64,000 nt of DNA from Bacillota bacterium. GTDB taxonomy: Bacteria > Bacillota > Clostridia > Christensenellales > SZUA-584. The translations under genes were made by a program, and so were the position numbers. The first letter of the stretch is position 1, and each line of letters begins with the position of its first letter. This document shows, piece by piece, positions 35,280-43,570 of the stretch. The stretch is taken from NCBI GenBank assembly GCA_023410475.1, contig JAEYPS010000039.1:52851-116850 (forward strand). The letters are read 5' to 3'. A model generated the notes under the pieces. The model worked only from the letters and a program-made list of their open reading frames with translations. It had not been told where the DNA came from and did no database searches.

Positions 35280-36032
35280 TTATTTCTTACCCTTCAGCTT
35301 TATATACTTCATCTTCACGTTAGGGTTGCTCGTGTTTCTCGAGTCTATGTCAAACAGCTTCAGCGACGATATGAACGGCGTCAGCTTGCTGTAGCCGTAG
35401 TTCCTCGTGTCAAAGTCGGGGTAGCGCTTTGAGAGCTTCGTGCCGACCTCACCCATATATACCCATCCGTCTTCGTCCGAGCTCTCGTCCACGATGGCCT
35501 TAATGGCTTCGGTCAATGTCTTCTTGCTCGCCATGGTATCCTTGGCATTCTCTTCGGGTTCTTCCCCCTTGGCGGCCCTCTCCGCAGAGGCAGCGGCCTG
35601 CGCCAATACCTCGAGGTACTTAAACTTTTCGCACGCCGCTATAAAGGGCGGCGGTGTCTTCCTCTCTCCCATGCCGAGTACGTACATGCCCGATTCCCTG
35701 AGCCTTGCCGCAAGCTTTGTAAAGTCGCTGTCGCTCGAAACTATGCAAAACCCCTCTACGCTGCCCGAATACAGTATGTCCATCGCGTCTATGATAAGCG
35801 CGGAATCCGTCGCGTTCTTGCCCGTCGTGTATGCGTACTGCTGTATAGGCGATATAGAGTAATTTAAAAGCACGTTCTTCCATGACGCCATCTGCGGTTT
35901 CGTCCAGTCTCCGTATATCCTTTTATATGTTGGCGTGCCGTGATTGGATATCTCGTCGAGTATAAACTTTAAGTATTTGTCCGAAACGTTATCCGCGTCA
36001 ATAAGCAGCGCTATTCTTTTATCGTTATCCAT
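35280..36032 (-). CDS. NYN-domain RNase with OST-HTH/LOTUS domain
   Basis: A 250-residue protein. The N-terminal NYN/LabA-like PIN-fold domain has the acidic residues of such nucleases: ALLIDADNVS, TDSALIIDAMD and IVSSDSDFTKLA. The C-terminal 80 residues (VYMGEVGTKLSKRYPDFDTR, then YGYSKLTPFISS) form an OST-HTH/LOTUS domain, which binds RNA, often G-quadruplex or tRNA-like. Proteins of this build are predicted RNA-processing or RNA-decay enzymes. AGGAGAA precedes the start. Single-gene unit. Confidence 0.9.
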   Translation of the reverse strand: MDNDKRIALLIDADNVSDKYLKFILDEISNHGTPTYKRIYGDWTKPQMASWKNVLLNYSISPIQQYAYTTGKNATDSALIIDAMDILYSGSVEGFCIVSSDSDFTKLAARLRESGMYVLGMGERKTPPPFIAACEKFKYLEVLAQAAASAERAAKGEEPEENAKDTMASKKTLTEAIKAIVDESSDEDGWVYMGEVGTKLSKRYPDFDTRNYGYSKLTPFISSLKLFDIDSRNTSNPNVKMKYIKLKGKK

Positions 36033-36193
36033 AAATTCTCCTGTCGTTATTTACCGCCCCTTATTTTTGGGGTGATTATATGTAAGTATACCATATTTTT
36101 AATATTAGTACACAAACAACTACATGCAAATTCACCTTTTGCCGGTTTACAGCGCAGCTGCTGCGCTAATTATTTAAAACAGGGTTTTGCCGC

Positions 36194-36266
36194 AAAAAAA
36201 ACCGCCGAGAGGCGGCAAAAGGCATGATGTTTACAACCGGCGGACTATCGAAGTGAGCCGCCTATG
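36194..36266 (-). ncRNA. Candidate small RNA with own promoter and terminator
   Basis: On the minus strand TTGAAA (36296-36301), 17 bp, TATAAT (36273-36278) form a good promoter. About 10 bases later starts a segment of some 70 bases with no ORF. It contains a GGCGG/CCGCC hairpin and ends in a CCGCC-TCTC-GGCGG terminator with T8 (36194-36216). This is a complete small transcription unit. No known family is recognised. It is divergent from the 25-residue peptide ORF and the TIR-SLATT pair. Confidence 0.6.
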
Positions 36267-36377
36267 CAAACAATTATATTTGCACGCATTAAACTTTTCA
36301 AGCTTAGAGCGCCGATTTAACGCATGTATGTTATGGCACCGAATGAATATCCTCCCACAAGCTTAAACCGCGCCTTT

Positions 36378-36395
36378 GGGGCACGGTTTAAAAAG
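36378..36395 (+). promoter_or_regulatory. Hairpin just before the peptide ORF ribosome site
   Basis: An inverted repeat TTAAACCG...CGGTTTAA with a GCC/GGC inner stem lies around 36362-36391 and touches the AAGGAGGAG ribosome site. It could sequester the site and control translation of the peptide. The given span covers only the 3' arm area and the ribosome site. Confidence 0.4.
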
Positions 36396-36406
36396 GAGGA
36401 GCTAAA

Positions 36407-36484
36407 ATGAAAAAAAGTACTGCATATATATTATGCCGTTATAACAATATCCTCGCAATAACGTTAGTGTTACTTTTAGGTTAA
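36407..36484 (+). CDS. 25-residue hydrophobic peptide ORF
   Basis: ATG 36407 follows an excellent AAGGAGGAG site. The peptide has a short basic start (MKKSTAY), a Cys-Arg-Tyr stretch and a hydrophobic end (ILAITLVLLLG). Its size and single membrane segment resemble type I toxin peptides or small membrane regulators, but it lacks the charged C-terminal tail usual for toxins. The strong ribosome site and the upstream hairpin argue that it is translated. Function is unknown. Confidence 0.45.
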   Translation: MKKSTAYILCRYNNILAITLVLLLG

Positions 36485-36597
36485 CAAAGTATAACCGTAT
36501 AAATACGGACATTATTAAGGCTAATATCCGCATGTACTTCCGAATATATTATACTGCTTACATATTTTGTGAGCCAAATTCTTTGTCAGGAGAATCT

Positions 36598-37164
36598 ATG
36601 CGCCCGGGATGCTTTGTCTCATACAAAACGGAAGACGAGCGATATAAAGATTTGATACTTCGCATGAATATTGGCGCGTACGCAAGGCAGCCCGGCGCAG
36701 GGACGGCGTGCTATGATGAAAGCATCGCCGCAGAAGACGCAAGAGAACAGATACTTGCGGACTCCAAAGTGACCATATTTATTATTGGAAAATACAGCGC
36801 CGAATGCCTCGGCCTTGACGAACAGAAGTATATAAAAAAAGAGCTTCGGGCATCATTGTGCGCCGCGCAAGACGGCCTGCCCGGCAGCGTGCTGGGATTG
36901 GTGCTGCCTGAAGCCGAGGGCTCAGTATTTCAAGGAACATATATATGCCCAAGGTGCGGCGGAACGCATAAAAAAGCCGTCATTGACGACAGCACGGTCA
37001 TACGCGAGTTCAGTCAAAATTTCAGCTCGGATAGCTGTAAAGGCATTGGCTTTTGCGTTCTCGCGGCTTGGAGCGATTTTAAAGCAGACCCTGAGAGATA
37101 TATAAAAGAAGCATATATGAGGCGCTATAGCATAAAAGGAGCAAAATGCAGTGAAAAAGCATGA
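36598..37164 (+). CDS. TIR-like (MTH538/DUF1863-type) domain protein
   Basis: A 188-residue protein. GCFVSYKTEDERYKDLI is the first strand and loop of a TIR-like domain, ACYDESIAAEDAREQI and VTIFIIGKYSAE the next strands, and YIKKELRASL contains the candidate catalytic Glu (E82). A CPRCGG element at about 117-122 and FSQNFSSD follow, as in a branch of TIR proteins linked to defence. TIR domains of this kind cleave NAD+ and can produce signalling nucleotides. Start 36598 follows AGGAGAA. It overlaps the SLATT gene by 14 bp. Confidence 0.82.
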   Translation: MRPGCFVSYKTEDERYKDLILRMNIGAYARQPGAGTACYDESIAAEDAREQILADSKVTIFIIGKYSAECLGLDEQKYIKKELRASLCAAQDGLPGSVLGLVLPEAEGSVFQGTYICPRCGGTHKKAVIDDSTVIREFSQNFSSDSCKGIGFCVLAAWSDFKADPERYIKEAYMRRYSIKGAKCSEKA

Positions 37165-37678
37165 ATGCGAATCCGTACATCCAAAGGATGAGTTCGCGGA
37201 GTACCTTAGCCGCATTGAAGACGGCAACTTAAAGTCGTACATCACATGCCACGTCCTTCGTCAGATGGCATGGTTTGACCGCAAAAGCATGAGCAGGCAG
37301 AGGATGTATAAGGCAACGATGATAATCTCGATTATAATGAGCAGCCTTATTCCTGTCGTCACGCTGATGTCGGATATCCCCGGCAACCTCGCGTTTAAAA
37401 TCATCATCACTGCGCTTGGCTCGGGAGTGACCGCGCTGTCTGCAGTAGGCGCTCTATGTAAGTTCAAAGAACTCTGGATACAATACCGGATGCAGTGCGA
37501 GATACTGAGGAGCATACTCCACAGGTTTTTCGCGGAGTGCGGGGAGTTCGGGAACGTCAGCAAATCTTCACCCTACGCGCGCCTTGTCGATGTGTGTGAG
37601 GACTACATGAAAAAAGAGTCCGAAAGCTGGGCCTCCATCATGCCGGGCGGAGGCCGTCATTCTTCAATAAGCTCGTAG
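37151..37678 (+). CDS. SLATT/DUF4231-family two-helix membrane effector
   Basis: A 175-residue protein with a GTG start and GGAG 9 bases upstream, inside the TIR gene. [19 protein letters not shown] leads into membrane helix 1 (about 54-73), and helix 2 (about 81-101) is followed by [18 protein letters not shown]. This is the SLATT pattern: two membrane helices and a cytosolic helical tail. SLATT proteins are predicted pore-forming effectors in nucleotide-signal immune systems. Coupling to a TIR enzyme suggests the TIR product opens the pore during phage infection. Confidence 0.85.
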   Translation: MKKHECESVHPKDEFAEYLSRIEDGNLKSYITCHVLRQMAWFDRKSMSRQRMYKATMIISIIMSSLIPVVTLMSDIPGNLAFKIIITALGSGVTALSAVGALCKFKELWIQYRMQCEILRSILHRFFAECGEFGNVSKSSPYARLVDVCEDYMKKESESWASIMPGGGRHSSISS

Positions 37679-37872
37679 GTCTTTCTGAACACGTCGGGTT
37701 TGCAGGGGTACTGCTCCCCTTTTATTCCCGTTATTATATAATCGCCCGCGTCGGCCTTCATATCGCCCTCAAGCGTATGGATAGTCATCGGCTTACTCGT
37801 TCTGTATGCTTTGACCACGACCGGCTTTTTACGGTATTTTATTGCTTCCAAACGCATCACTCTCTTTGCCAT
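37657..37872 (-). CDS. Small phage-type PGDYIITG protein
   Basis: A 71-residue protein ([17 protein letters not shown], then [20 protein letters not shown] and [10 protein letters not shown]). Proteins with this [18 protein letters not shown] pattern are common in Firmicutes phages, with unknown role. It converges on the SLATT gene with a 22-bp overlap at the stops. The start is uncertain (37872, 37857 or 37884). It may be another scattered piece of the phage element. Confidence 0.65.
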   Translation of the reverse strand: MAKRVMRLEAIKYRKKPVVVKAYRTSKPMTIHTLEGDMKADAGDYIITGIKGEQYPCKPDVFRKTYELIEE

Positions 37873-38024
37873 GTCACAAATCATATCAATGATTAGTTAT
37901 TTTCTCCGTTTCATAACATTATATTCATGGTGTATGGATTTGGTTTTCATGGTTACTTTCTCGGGTTTGCATTTATACTATGTATATATTATAATAACCA
38001 TCATTTACATATATGAGGTGTTTT

Positions 38025-38429
38025 ATGGACGAAATACTCAGATTTCTGGAAGAGTCAAGATATTTCTTTTTTGCGACCGTCGAGGACGGTGAGCCGCGCG
38101 TTCGCCCTTTTGGTTTTATAATGAAATTTGAAGGGAAGCTCTATATCGGTATGGGCGACGACAAGCCATGTTACCGCCAGATAACAAGCAGCCCCCGGTT
38201 CGAGATCTGCGCGTATAACACGGGCAGCGGCGTTTGGATGCGCCTTCGTGGCACCGCGATAAGCGACAGGCGCCCCGAGGTGGACGAAGCCGCTTTTGTA
38301 AAGGCGCCGTTTCTCAGGGAAAAGTATACAAAGCCCGGCGAGCCTCGCCACGTCCATTTCTATATAGAGGACGGGATTGCAACCTTCCGGGATCTTTCAG
38401 ACAATATAAAAACCGTAAACATAGGATAG
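38025..38429 (+). CDS. Pyridoxamine-5'-phosphate-oxidase-fold flavoprotein
   Basis: A 134-residue split-barrel protein: ILRFLEESRYFFFATVEDGE and PRVRPFGFIMKFEGKLYIG are typical of the small PNPOx-like/NimA family, which bind FMN or heme and reduce small molecules. GAGGTG precedes ATG 38025. True vitamin B6 oxidase activity is unlikely at this size. Single-gene unit. Confidence 0.87.
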   Translation: MDEILRFLEESRYFFFATVEDGEPRVRPFGFIMKFEGKLYIGMGDDKPCYRQITSSPRFEICAYNTGSGVWMRLRGTAISDRRPEVDEAAFVKAPFLREKYTKPGEPRHVHFYIEDGIATFRDLSDNIKTVNIG

Positions 38430-38471
38430 TCTCAGGCGCCGCCCGCTTAATAAGTATCAGCTCGCATAAAT

Positions 38472-38502
38472 GTAGGGGCGGCCTATGGCCGCCCGTTTCA
38501 TA
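38472..38502. repeat. Dispersed hairpin repeat, GGGGCGG type
   Basis: GGGGCGGCC-TAT-GGCCGCCC then GTTTCATA. It shares stem type and flank with 7805-7838, while the arms differ in bases but keep pairing. Confidence 0.6.
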
Positions 38503-38530
38503 CCGTTAAACATTCCCGCTTTATAACATG

Positions 38531-38971
38531 CTATTTACCCCTTTTTTCCTCTATTATCTCCCGCGCGATCGCAGACGCGCTGTCCATCAGCGCCGGGCAG
38601 ATCTTCGGAACAAGCCCGAGCTCCTTAACCTTCGCAAGCTCGTCCGGCCTCTCCATGTCGTAACCCAAAAGCCCCCGGCAGATGATAGTCTCGTTCGCTT
38701 CGCGGAATCGCTTGTGAAACTCGCGTGTCAGCGCGGCAATCTCGTCCCTCGCTTCGGAGTCCCCGCCGTCGGTAAACGGAAACGCAAGACCTATCGCCAT
38801 GACTGCGCCCGATACAGCGCCGCAGACCTCGGCCGCTCTCATTCCTCCCCCGAAGCCTCCCGCAACGGCTAGCGAAGTCTTCTCGTCAATCCCGGTGAGG
38901 TGGCCAAGAGACGTCAGCACCGCCTGCGCGCAGTTGAACCCCTTTTCATGTATATCGCTTGCTTTTTTCAT
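38531..38971 (-). CDS. C_GCAxxG_C_C family redox protein
   Basis: A 146-residue protein with the family pattern: GFNCAQAV, then GGFGGGMRAAEVCGAVSGAV, then CRGLLGYD and KICPAL. The spaced cysteines are thought to bind a metal or act in redox. The role is unknown. Single-gene unit with its own start region. Confidence 0.9.
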   Translation of the reverse strand: MKKASDIHEKGFNCAQAVLTSLGHLTGIDEKTSLAVAGGFGGGMRAAEVCGAVSGAVMAIGLAFPFTDGGDSEARDEIAALTREFHKRFREANETIICRGLLGYDMERPDELAKVKELGLVPKICPALMDSASAIAREIIEEKRGK

Positions 38972-39016
38972 ATGTGACCTCCAAAAATATTTTTAATGAT
39001 TTGTACATTCAGACTA

Positions 39017-39409
39017 TTATAAGGGATAGGTACTCTTCTCATCTATAAGGCTAGCTTCTGAAACTTTGCACTCCAATTTCGGCTGCTCATCAAGTACAAA
39101 AGGGTTATTACTATCTGAAACTTCCTGCAGCAGTACTATTGGATCTGAAATCAGTCCGTATCTTTCATCTTTCGGATATGTAACAGCAACTGTTGGATTA
39201 TCGCCCGCGTATGCTACAACGCTTTCAATTGAATCCCATTTTGTACATAGAAAAAAATGCGCATACTCTCCCTGCTCAACTATTTTTAAATATGCTCCCT
39301 TATTGCCGCCTAATGCTGTCGTATCTTTTACTCCTGTTTCATATAAATATTTCTCAAAAGCATCCTTCATATGTATCGGAACGATGCCATGCCATGTCCT
39401 GGATAACAT
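39017..39409 (-). CDS. Antibiotic-biosynthesis-monooxygenase-like (dimeric barrel) protein
   Basis: A 130-residue protein. MLSRTWHGIVPIHMKDAFEK and YAHFFLCTKWDSIESVVAYA resemble the ferredoxin-like dimeric alpha/beta barrel of ABM-type proteins, although the C-terminal 40 residues go beyond the usual fold. Enzymes of this class act on aromatic or heme-like substrates. The function here is not known. Confidence 0.6.
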   Translation of the reverse strand: MLSRTWHGIVPIHMKDAFEKYLYETGVKDTTALGGNKGAYLKIVEQGEYAHFFLCTKWDSIESVVAYAGDNPTVAVTYPKDERYGLISDPIVLLQEVSDSNNPFVLDEQPKLECKVSEASLIDEKSTYPL

Positions 39410-39682
39410 TTTGCGTTACTCCTCGTCATTTTTTAACAACAAGCGATTTTTATATCCGCCGTTAACAGCATTTTATACTCATTAAATCTTATTACATAAA
39501 TAAACATATGTCTACGCACATTTGTCTCTTATTTCTCTCTTATTACTGCCTGGGCTTTGTGTACAGCATCGGAAAGGTAACATCCACCTGAGCAAGCACT
39601 GTGAGTATTGCAGCCCCTGTTGTTTCTGGATATCCTCCTATAAACGGATATCACTACAAGAACCCCTTTCTCGCCGCCGCAA
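39410..39682. other. Intergenic stretch with no gene
   Basis: This AT-rich stretch shows only short, poorly started frames on both strands. I see no RNA gene or mobile element in it. Confidence 0.6.
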
Positions 39683-39710
39683 AATTAAAAAGGAGAGATT
39701 TCTCTCTCCT
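39683..39710 (-). terminator. Intrinsic terminator after the zinc-ribbon gene
   Basis: A perfect 10-bp stem (AAAGGAGAGA / TCTCTCCTTT, 2-base loop) is followed on the minus strand by TTAATTTT. Confidence 0.8.
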
Positions 39711-39723
39711 TTAGTTACCTTAT

Positions 39724-39927
39724 TTAATACCTTCTGCCGCCACCGCCGCCGTAACCGCGATCTCCGCCGCCGCCGTAGTTGTTTCTCTGCTGCTTCTTAG
39801 CTCTTCTGCAGTCGGGGCATCTTTGCGGTTCGTTGTCGAAGCCTTTTTCTTTATAAAAAGCCTGCTCGCCCTCGGTGAAAACAAATTCAGAATTGCAGTC
39901 TTTGCATACAAGATTCTTATCAGCCAT
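39724..39927 (-). CDS. Small zinc-ribbon protein with Gly/Arg-rich tail
   Basis: A 67-residue protein. CKDCNSEFVFTEGEQAFYKE and CPDCRRAKKQQR form a CxxC...CxxC zinc ribbon of a type common in Firmicutes. The last 20 residues are a GGGGDRGYGGGGGRR tail that looks like an RNA-binding RGG-like region. AGGAGGT-type site upstream. It may bind RNA or ribosomes under stress; that is inference. Confidence 0.87.
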   Translation of the reverse strand: MADKNLVCKDCNSEFVFTEGEQAFYKEKGFDNEPQRCPDCRRAKKQQRNNYGGGGDRGYGGGGGRRY

Positions 39928-40126
39928 TACGAATTACCTCCTTATATTATTTTGGACATTAATGATTCTTTGACTCGTATCTCCAAAACAATAGAGGCTT
40001 ACGACAAAAATTATTACTACCAATCCGGCTCTTTCGAGCTTCTCAAGCGTAACACAGCCGCCTTTAAAACACAAGTTTTTTTTCATCGCAAAATAAAAAG
40101 AGCTTACGCTCCTTTCGCACTGTTTC

Positions 40127-40453
40127 TCACAGTCCTTGCGCCAATCTGGGATAAATGCGGTCTGAGCTTTGACAGCACTGTATATCCCGCTGGCTCAGAT
40201 AAACTACGACCATCGAGTCTGACTGATGCGATATCCTGAACTTCTCACCGCTTTGATTTCTTGTAATAGCAGGATTGTGGTTCACCCATTTTAAAAGGCC
40301 ATTTTTATCAACATCCTCCAGCGAAGGCGACTCGTTGTTACATTGGCAGAATATCGCCAGATCTTCATTTCCAAGCGGGTTGTTTGTCGTGCCGCTTTGC
40401 AGGCTCACTCTTATAAAACTTCTTCCCTTGCTTCTTATTTCTCTTTTTTCCAA
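40127..40453 (-). CDS. Hypothetical protein downstream of terL
   Basis: A 108-residue protein with no membrane segment. I start it at TTG 40453 because AGAGGTG lies 6 bases before it; the frame can be extended to 40504 inside terL. It begins LEKREIRSKGRSFIRVSLQS and ends SSDRIYPRLAQGL. I do not recognise a family. It begins 40 bp after the terL stop on the same strand, so it may be a phage gene. Confidence 0.45.
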   Translation of the reverse strand: MEKREIRSKGRSFIRVSLQSGTTNNPLGNEDLAIFCQCNNESPSLEDVDKNGLLKWVNHNPAITRNQSGEKFRISHQSDSMVVVYLSQRDIQCCQSSDRIYPRLAQGL

Positions 40454-40493
40454 TGGTTTCACCTCTTTTGTGTTATTATACCACAAAAAAGAT

Positions 40494-41990
40494 TCAAACG
40501 CCAATTTCTATAGAAACGCCTTTATTCTGTTGCTTTGCATATCCTCCAATCAAATACTCCTCCATAACTACCCCGTTCTCGCTGCGTGCCCTCGGCCTGA
40601 ACGCCTCGCCTGTCTCCGTAATATTCGCCGCCGGTATTAGCTGTCTTTTTGAGCACCAATAGCGAAGCGCGTCCGGGCTGTGTGTCAAATCATGCGGCTC
40701 TATGGCCGCGTCGTTCACCCTCGCCATATCGTGCTGCAGCCTCGGCAGCGCGCGTAATACCGGATGGCACGACGAGAAGAACACCAGCTTCGGCTTTCCC
40801 TCGCCTGTTTTCAGATATTCCTTTACGCAGAGCCAGCCGTCTATCCTCGAGTTGCCCGATTTTACGAGAGGCACGCCGCACTCAGCGAATATGTCGGCCG
40901 CGCTTCTGCCCGAGTCCTGCCTCCTGCTCCAAAGGTCGGGAGGCGCTATATGCTCCTCAATGACTTCTGCGCCCTCAGCCTCCCTTATGGCCTTGGCCGC
41001 AGACGAGACGGTAAGGTTGCTTTTCTCCATGCTGCGGTAACAGTACGCCTGCCCGTCAGGGCCCACGGCGAACCACAGCACGGCGAGCATGTCAAGACCG
41101 TAGTCAATAGCGGCGCTCCTCCTCCAGCCTTCGGGTATGGGGAACGGCTCGCATACATGCACCTCCTCCCTGAACTCGCTGAAAAACTGCCCCGCGAACA
41201 CGTTCCAGTCGCCCTCGAGCCACGCGCTCCTTAATTCCTTTGGCAGGTTCTCGAGCCTTCTTACATAACCCGCCTCATGCTTTGCCAGCTCCTTCAGCTC
41301 TTGCAACGTCTTCTCTTTGCCATACTGCTTTTTGAGTCTATTGAGCGCCTCAGTGTACCCCTCGTCCGCCTCGAAGAGCGGCCCGTTGTCCCAGACGAGC
41401 GCCTGTATGAAGCAATAGTCATCAGCGCGCTCGCTCCTTACGTATTCCCTGTCTATAAACAGCCGCTTAACCCACGCGTGCCCTACGCCCCCCGGGTTGC
41501 ATGTTATATACGTTCGCTTGGGGAACCTGTTTGTTCCGCGCACGCACGCGTCGAGCCAGCCGAACTGCGTTTCGGTGAGCTGTGTCGCCTCGTCAAGGAA
41601 CAGTACGTCGTATTCCTGTCCCTGATACTGCAAAACGTCGTGCTCGCTGTCGCAGTATCCGAGCTTGAGCCTCGAACCCCACGGGAATGTGAACGCCTTC
41701 TCGTCGTCGCTGTATTTCGGCCTCAGATCCTCCGGAAACTCAGAGTATGCCAAAAGCAATTTGTTGACGTGGTTTTCCCGCAGCTCCGGGTGCGACCGCC
41801 TCACGATAAGCATCTGTATTCCGGGGCAGGCGAACGCGAGATACGTAGCCTTTGCCCTTACGGCATGCGACTTGCCTCCTCCCTTCGCCCCCCCGTACCC
41901 GACGTATCTTGTCCTTGCTTCAAGAAACGCCGCCTGCTTTTTTGTAGGCTTCCCAAACGCATTTATCAATACTTTCTCTTCCTCGCTCAT
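40494..41990 (-). CDS. terL: Phage terminase large subunit
   Basis: A 498-residue DNA-packaging motor. The ATPase part has Walker A GYGGAKGGGKS (residues 31-41), Walker B YDVLFLDEATQ (D133, E134) and TYITCNPGGVGH. The nuclease part has SAAIDYGLDMLAVLWFAVG and later acidic residues (EPHDLTHSPDALRYW). It cuts concatemeric DNA and pumps it into the head through the portal. The frame is intact. Start 41990 follows GAGGCGG. It lies 20 kb from the portal gene, on the same strand, among host genes. No promoter is visible upstream. Confidence 0.93.
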   Translation of the reverse strand: MSEEEKVLINAFGKPTKKQAAFLEARTRYVGYGGAKGGGKSHAVRAKATYLAFACPGIQMLIVRRSHPELRENHVNKLLLAYSEFPEDLRPKYSDDEKAFTFPWGSRLKLGYCDSEHDVLQYQGQEYDVLFLDEATQLTETQFGWLDACVRGTNRFPKRTYITCNPGGVGHAWVKRLFIDREYVRSERADDYCFIQALVWDNGPLFEADEGYTEALNRLKKQYGKEKTLQELKELAKHEAGYVRRLENLPKELRSAWLEGDWNVFAGQFFSEFREEVHVCEPFPIPEGWRRSAAIDYGLDMLAVLWFAVGPDGQAYCYRSMEKSNLTVSSAAKAIREAEGAEVIEEHIAPPDLWSRRQDSGRSAADIFAECGVPLVKSGNSRIDGWLCVKEYLKTGEGKPKLVFFSSCHPVLRALPRLQHDMARVNDAAIEPHDLTHSPDALRYWCSKRQLIPAANITETGEAFRPRARSENGVVMEEYLIGGYAKQQNKGVSIEIGV

Positions 41991-42011
41991 CTCATCCCGC
42001 CTCATACAAAT

Positions 42012-42085
42012 TGTGCAGGGAACGACCCCGTATCGTTCCGCTTAAAGTCCCGCTCTTGCAGGAACGACCCCTGTGTCGTTCCTCG
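42012..42085. repeat. Two tandem hairpin repeats upstream of terL
   Basis: GGAACGA/TCGTTCC (42019-42039) and GGAACGAC/GTCGTTCC (42061-42082) form two similar hairpins, each preceded by GCAGG. They sit between the MATE terminator and the terL start and belong to the same general type as the GGGGCGG repeats. Confidence 0.65.
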
Positions 42086-42113
42086 CATTTCCCATACATG
42101 AAAAAGCGAATAC

Positions 42114-42136
42114 AAAAAGAACGCCCGCGGGCGTTC
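42114..42136 (-). terminator. Intrinsic terminator of the MATE gene
   Basis: A perfect 18-bp palindrome (GAACGCCCG/CGGGCGTTC) is followed on the minus strand by TTTTTG. It separates terL from the MATE transcript. Confidence 0.88.
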
Positions 42137-42157
42137 CGTATCAACCTGTTGTTTTGC

Positions 42158-43570
42158 TTATCCCGGCGATGTTTCGCTCAGCAATCCGCCTTGTCCTTCT
42201 TCGTCTTCCCTGCCCTGCAGGCGGCGCAGATTCGCCAGAAACGATATGCTCATCAGCGCGGCGGCTATCGTGCTTATTACATCGGCCGAAGGCTGCGCGT
42301 ATATGAGCCCGCCGAAGCCGAACAGATTGTCAAGTATAAGCAGCAGCGGCAGGAACAGCAGAAGCTGCCTCCCCAACGCGAGCAGCAGCGCTCTTATGGC
42401 CTTGCCTGTCGCCTGGAACGTCACCATAAACGTCAACTGTACTCCGATAAACGGCAGCCCCAAAGAAAACGCCTTCAGGAACTTAACGCCTGCTTCCACT
42501 GATGACGCTATTTCTTTTGAGTCGCCCTGCAGGAACACGCTGACTATCTCCCTTGCGTATATCTGGAACGCCGCGAGAAACACGAGCGAGAGCGCCGTGC
42601 TGTAGAGCATAGTTATCTTCAGCCCCATAGCTAGCCTGTGGTAATGCTTAGCTCCGAAATTATACCCCGCGAACGGCTGATAGCCTTGTGTAAGGCCTAT
42701 TATCAGCATTATGCACGTGCTGTTTATCCTCTGGTTTATTCCGAACCCCGCTACAACGTCGTCTCCGTACCCCGCCGCGAATATGTTGCCCACTATAAAC
42801 GACACGCTCATTATGAGCATTGACAGCGCAGCCGGTATCCCTATCTCTAGCGTCTGGGAATATATCCTCGCCGATGGCCTGAAATCGCTTGCCTTTATCG
42901 AAAGCACAGTCCTGCCCTTCGCGAAATGCAGCAGATAAAAGAGCGTTCCGAGGCCGTTTCCGATAACCGTCGCCCACGCGGCGCCCTCTATACCCATACC
43001 AAAGCTGAATATAAATATCGGGTCGAGCACTATGTTGCTTCCCACGCCTATTATCATTCCCCACATCGCTTTAGCTGTCGCGCCCTCGCTCCTGACAAGC
43101 CCCGCGAGTGTTATCTGAAGTATGAGCAGAGGCCCGAACGCTATGAGTATGCCAAAATACCCGGCCGTCGGAGCGAACGTATCCGCGCTTGTTCCTACCA
43201 CGCTCAAAAGCGGTTCGCGGAATATGAACATAACGGCGGACAGCACTGCGCCTCCTCCGGCTGCCGTATAAGCCGCTACCGCGTTCGAGTGCCTTGCCTC
43301 TTCAAAATTTCCGGCTCCAAGCTGCCGCGATATGTAGCTTGCGGCACCGATGCCAAAGATATTGCCGAAAGCGATAAGAATAAAAATAAGAGGTATCGCC
43401 AGCGATATCGCCGCAACGAGGTCCCTGTCCCCAAGCATGCCTATAAACAGCGTGTCGGTAAGGTTATAAAGTATCTGCACGACCGCGGCCAGCATCGTCG
43501 GCACGGCGAGGCGTATAATTGCGCTCCTGACAGGAGCGTTTCCCATAAGCTTTAATTTTCTGTCGTCCAA
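42158..43570 (-). CDS. MATE family efflux transporter
   Basis: A 470-residue, twelve-helix exporter. It begins NAPVRSAIIRLAVPTMLAAV and has YNLTDTLFIGMLGDRDLVAA, a clear MATE N-terminus, and the mirrored second half (LIIGLTQGYQPFAGYNFGAK). It uses a Na+ or H+ gradient to expel cationic drugs or metabolites. It sits between the ferredoxin gene and terL. The substrate is unknown. Confidence 0.93.
   Translation of the reverse strand: MDDRKLKLMGNAPVRSAIIRLAVPTMLAAVVQILYNLTDTLFIGMLGDRDLVAAISLAIPLIFILIAFGNIFGIGAASYISRQLGAGNFEEARHSNAVAAYTAAGGGAVLSAVMFIFREPLLSVVGTSADTFAPTAGYFGILIAFGPLLILQITLAGLVRSEGATAKAMWGMIIGVGSNIVLDPIFIFSFGMGIEGAAWATVIGNGLGTLFYLLHFAKGRTVLSIKASDFRPSARIYSQTLEIGIPAALSMLIMSVSFIVGNIFAAGYGDDVVAGFGINQRINSTCIMLIIGLTQGYQPFAGYNFGAKHYHRLAMGLKITMLYSTALSLVFLAAFQIYAREIVSVFLQGDSKEIASSVEAGVKFLKAFSLGLPFIGVQLTFMVTFQATGKAIRALLLALGRQLLLFLPLLLILDNLFGFGGLIYAQPSADVISTIAAALMSISFLANLRRLQGREDEEGQGGLLSETSPG

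Noticed and set aside
41277..42101. 274-residue plus-strand ORF
   Set aside because: Shadow of terL, which has full Walker A/B and nuclease motifs on the minus strand.
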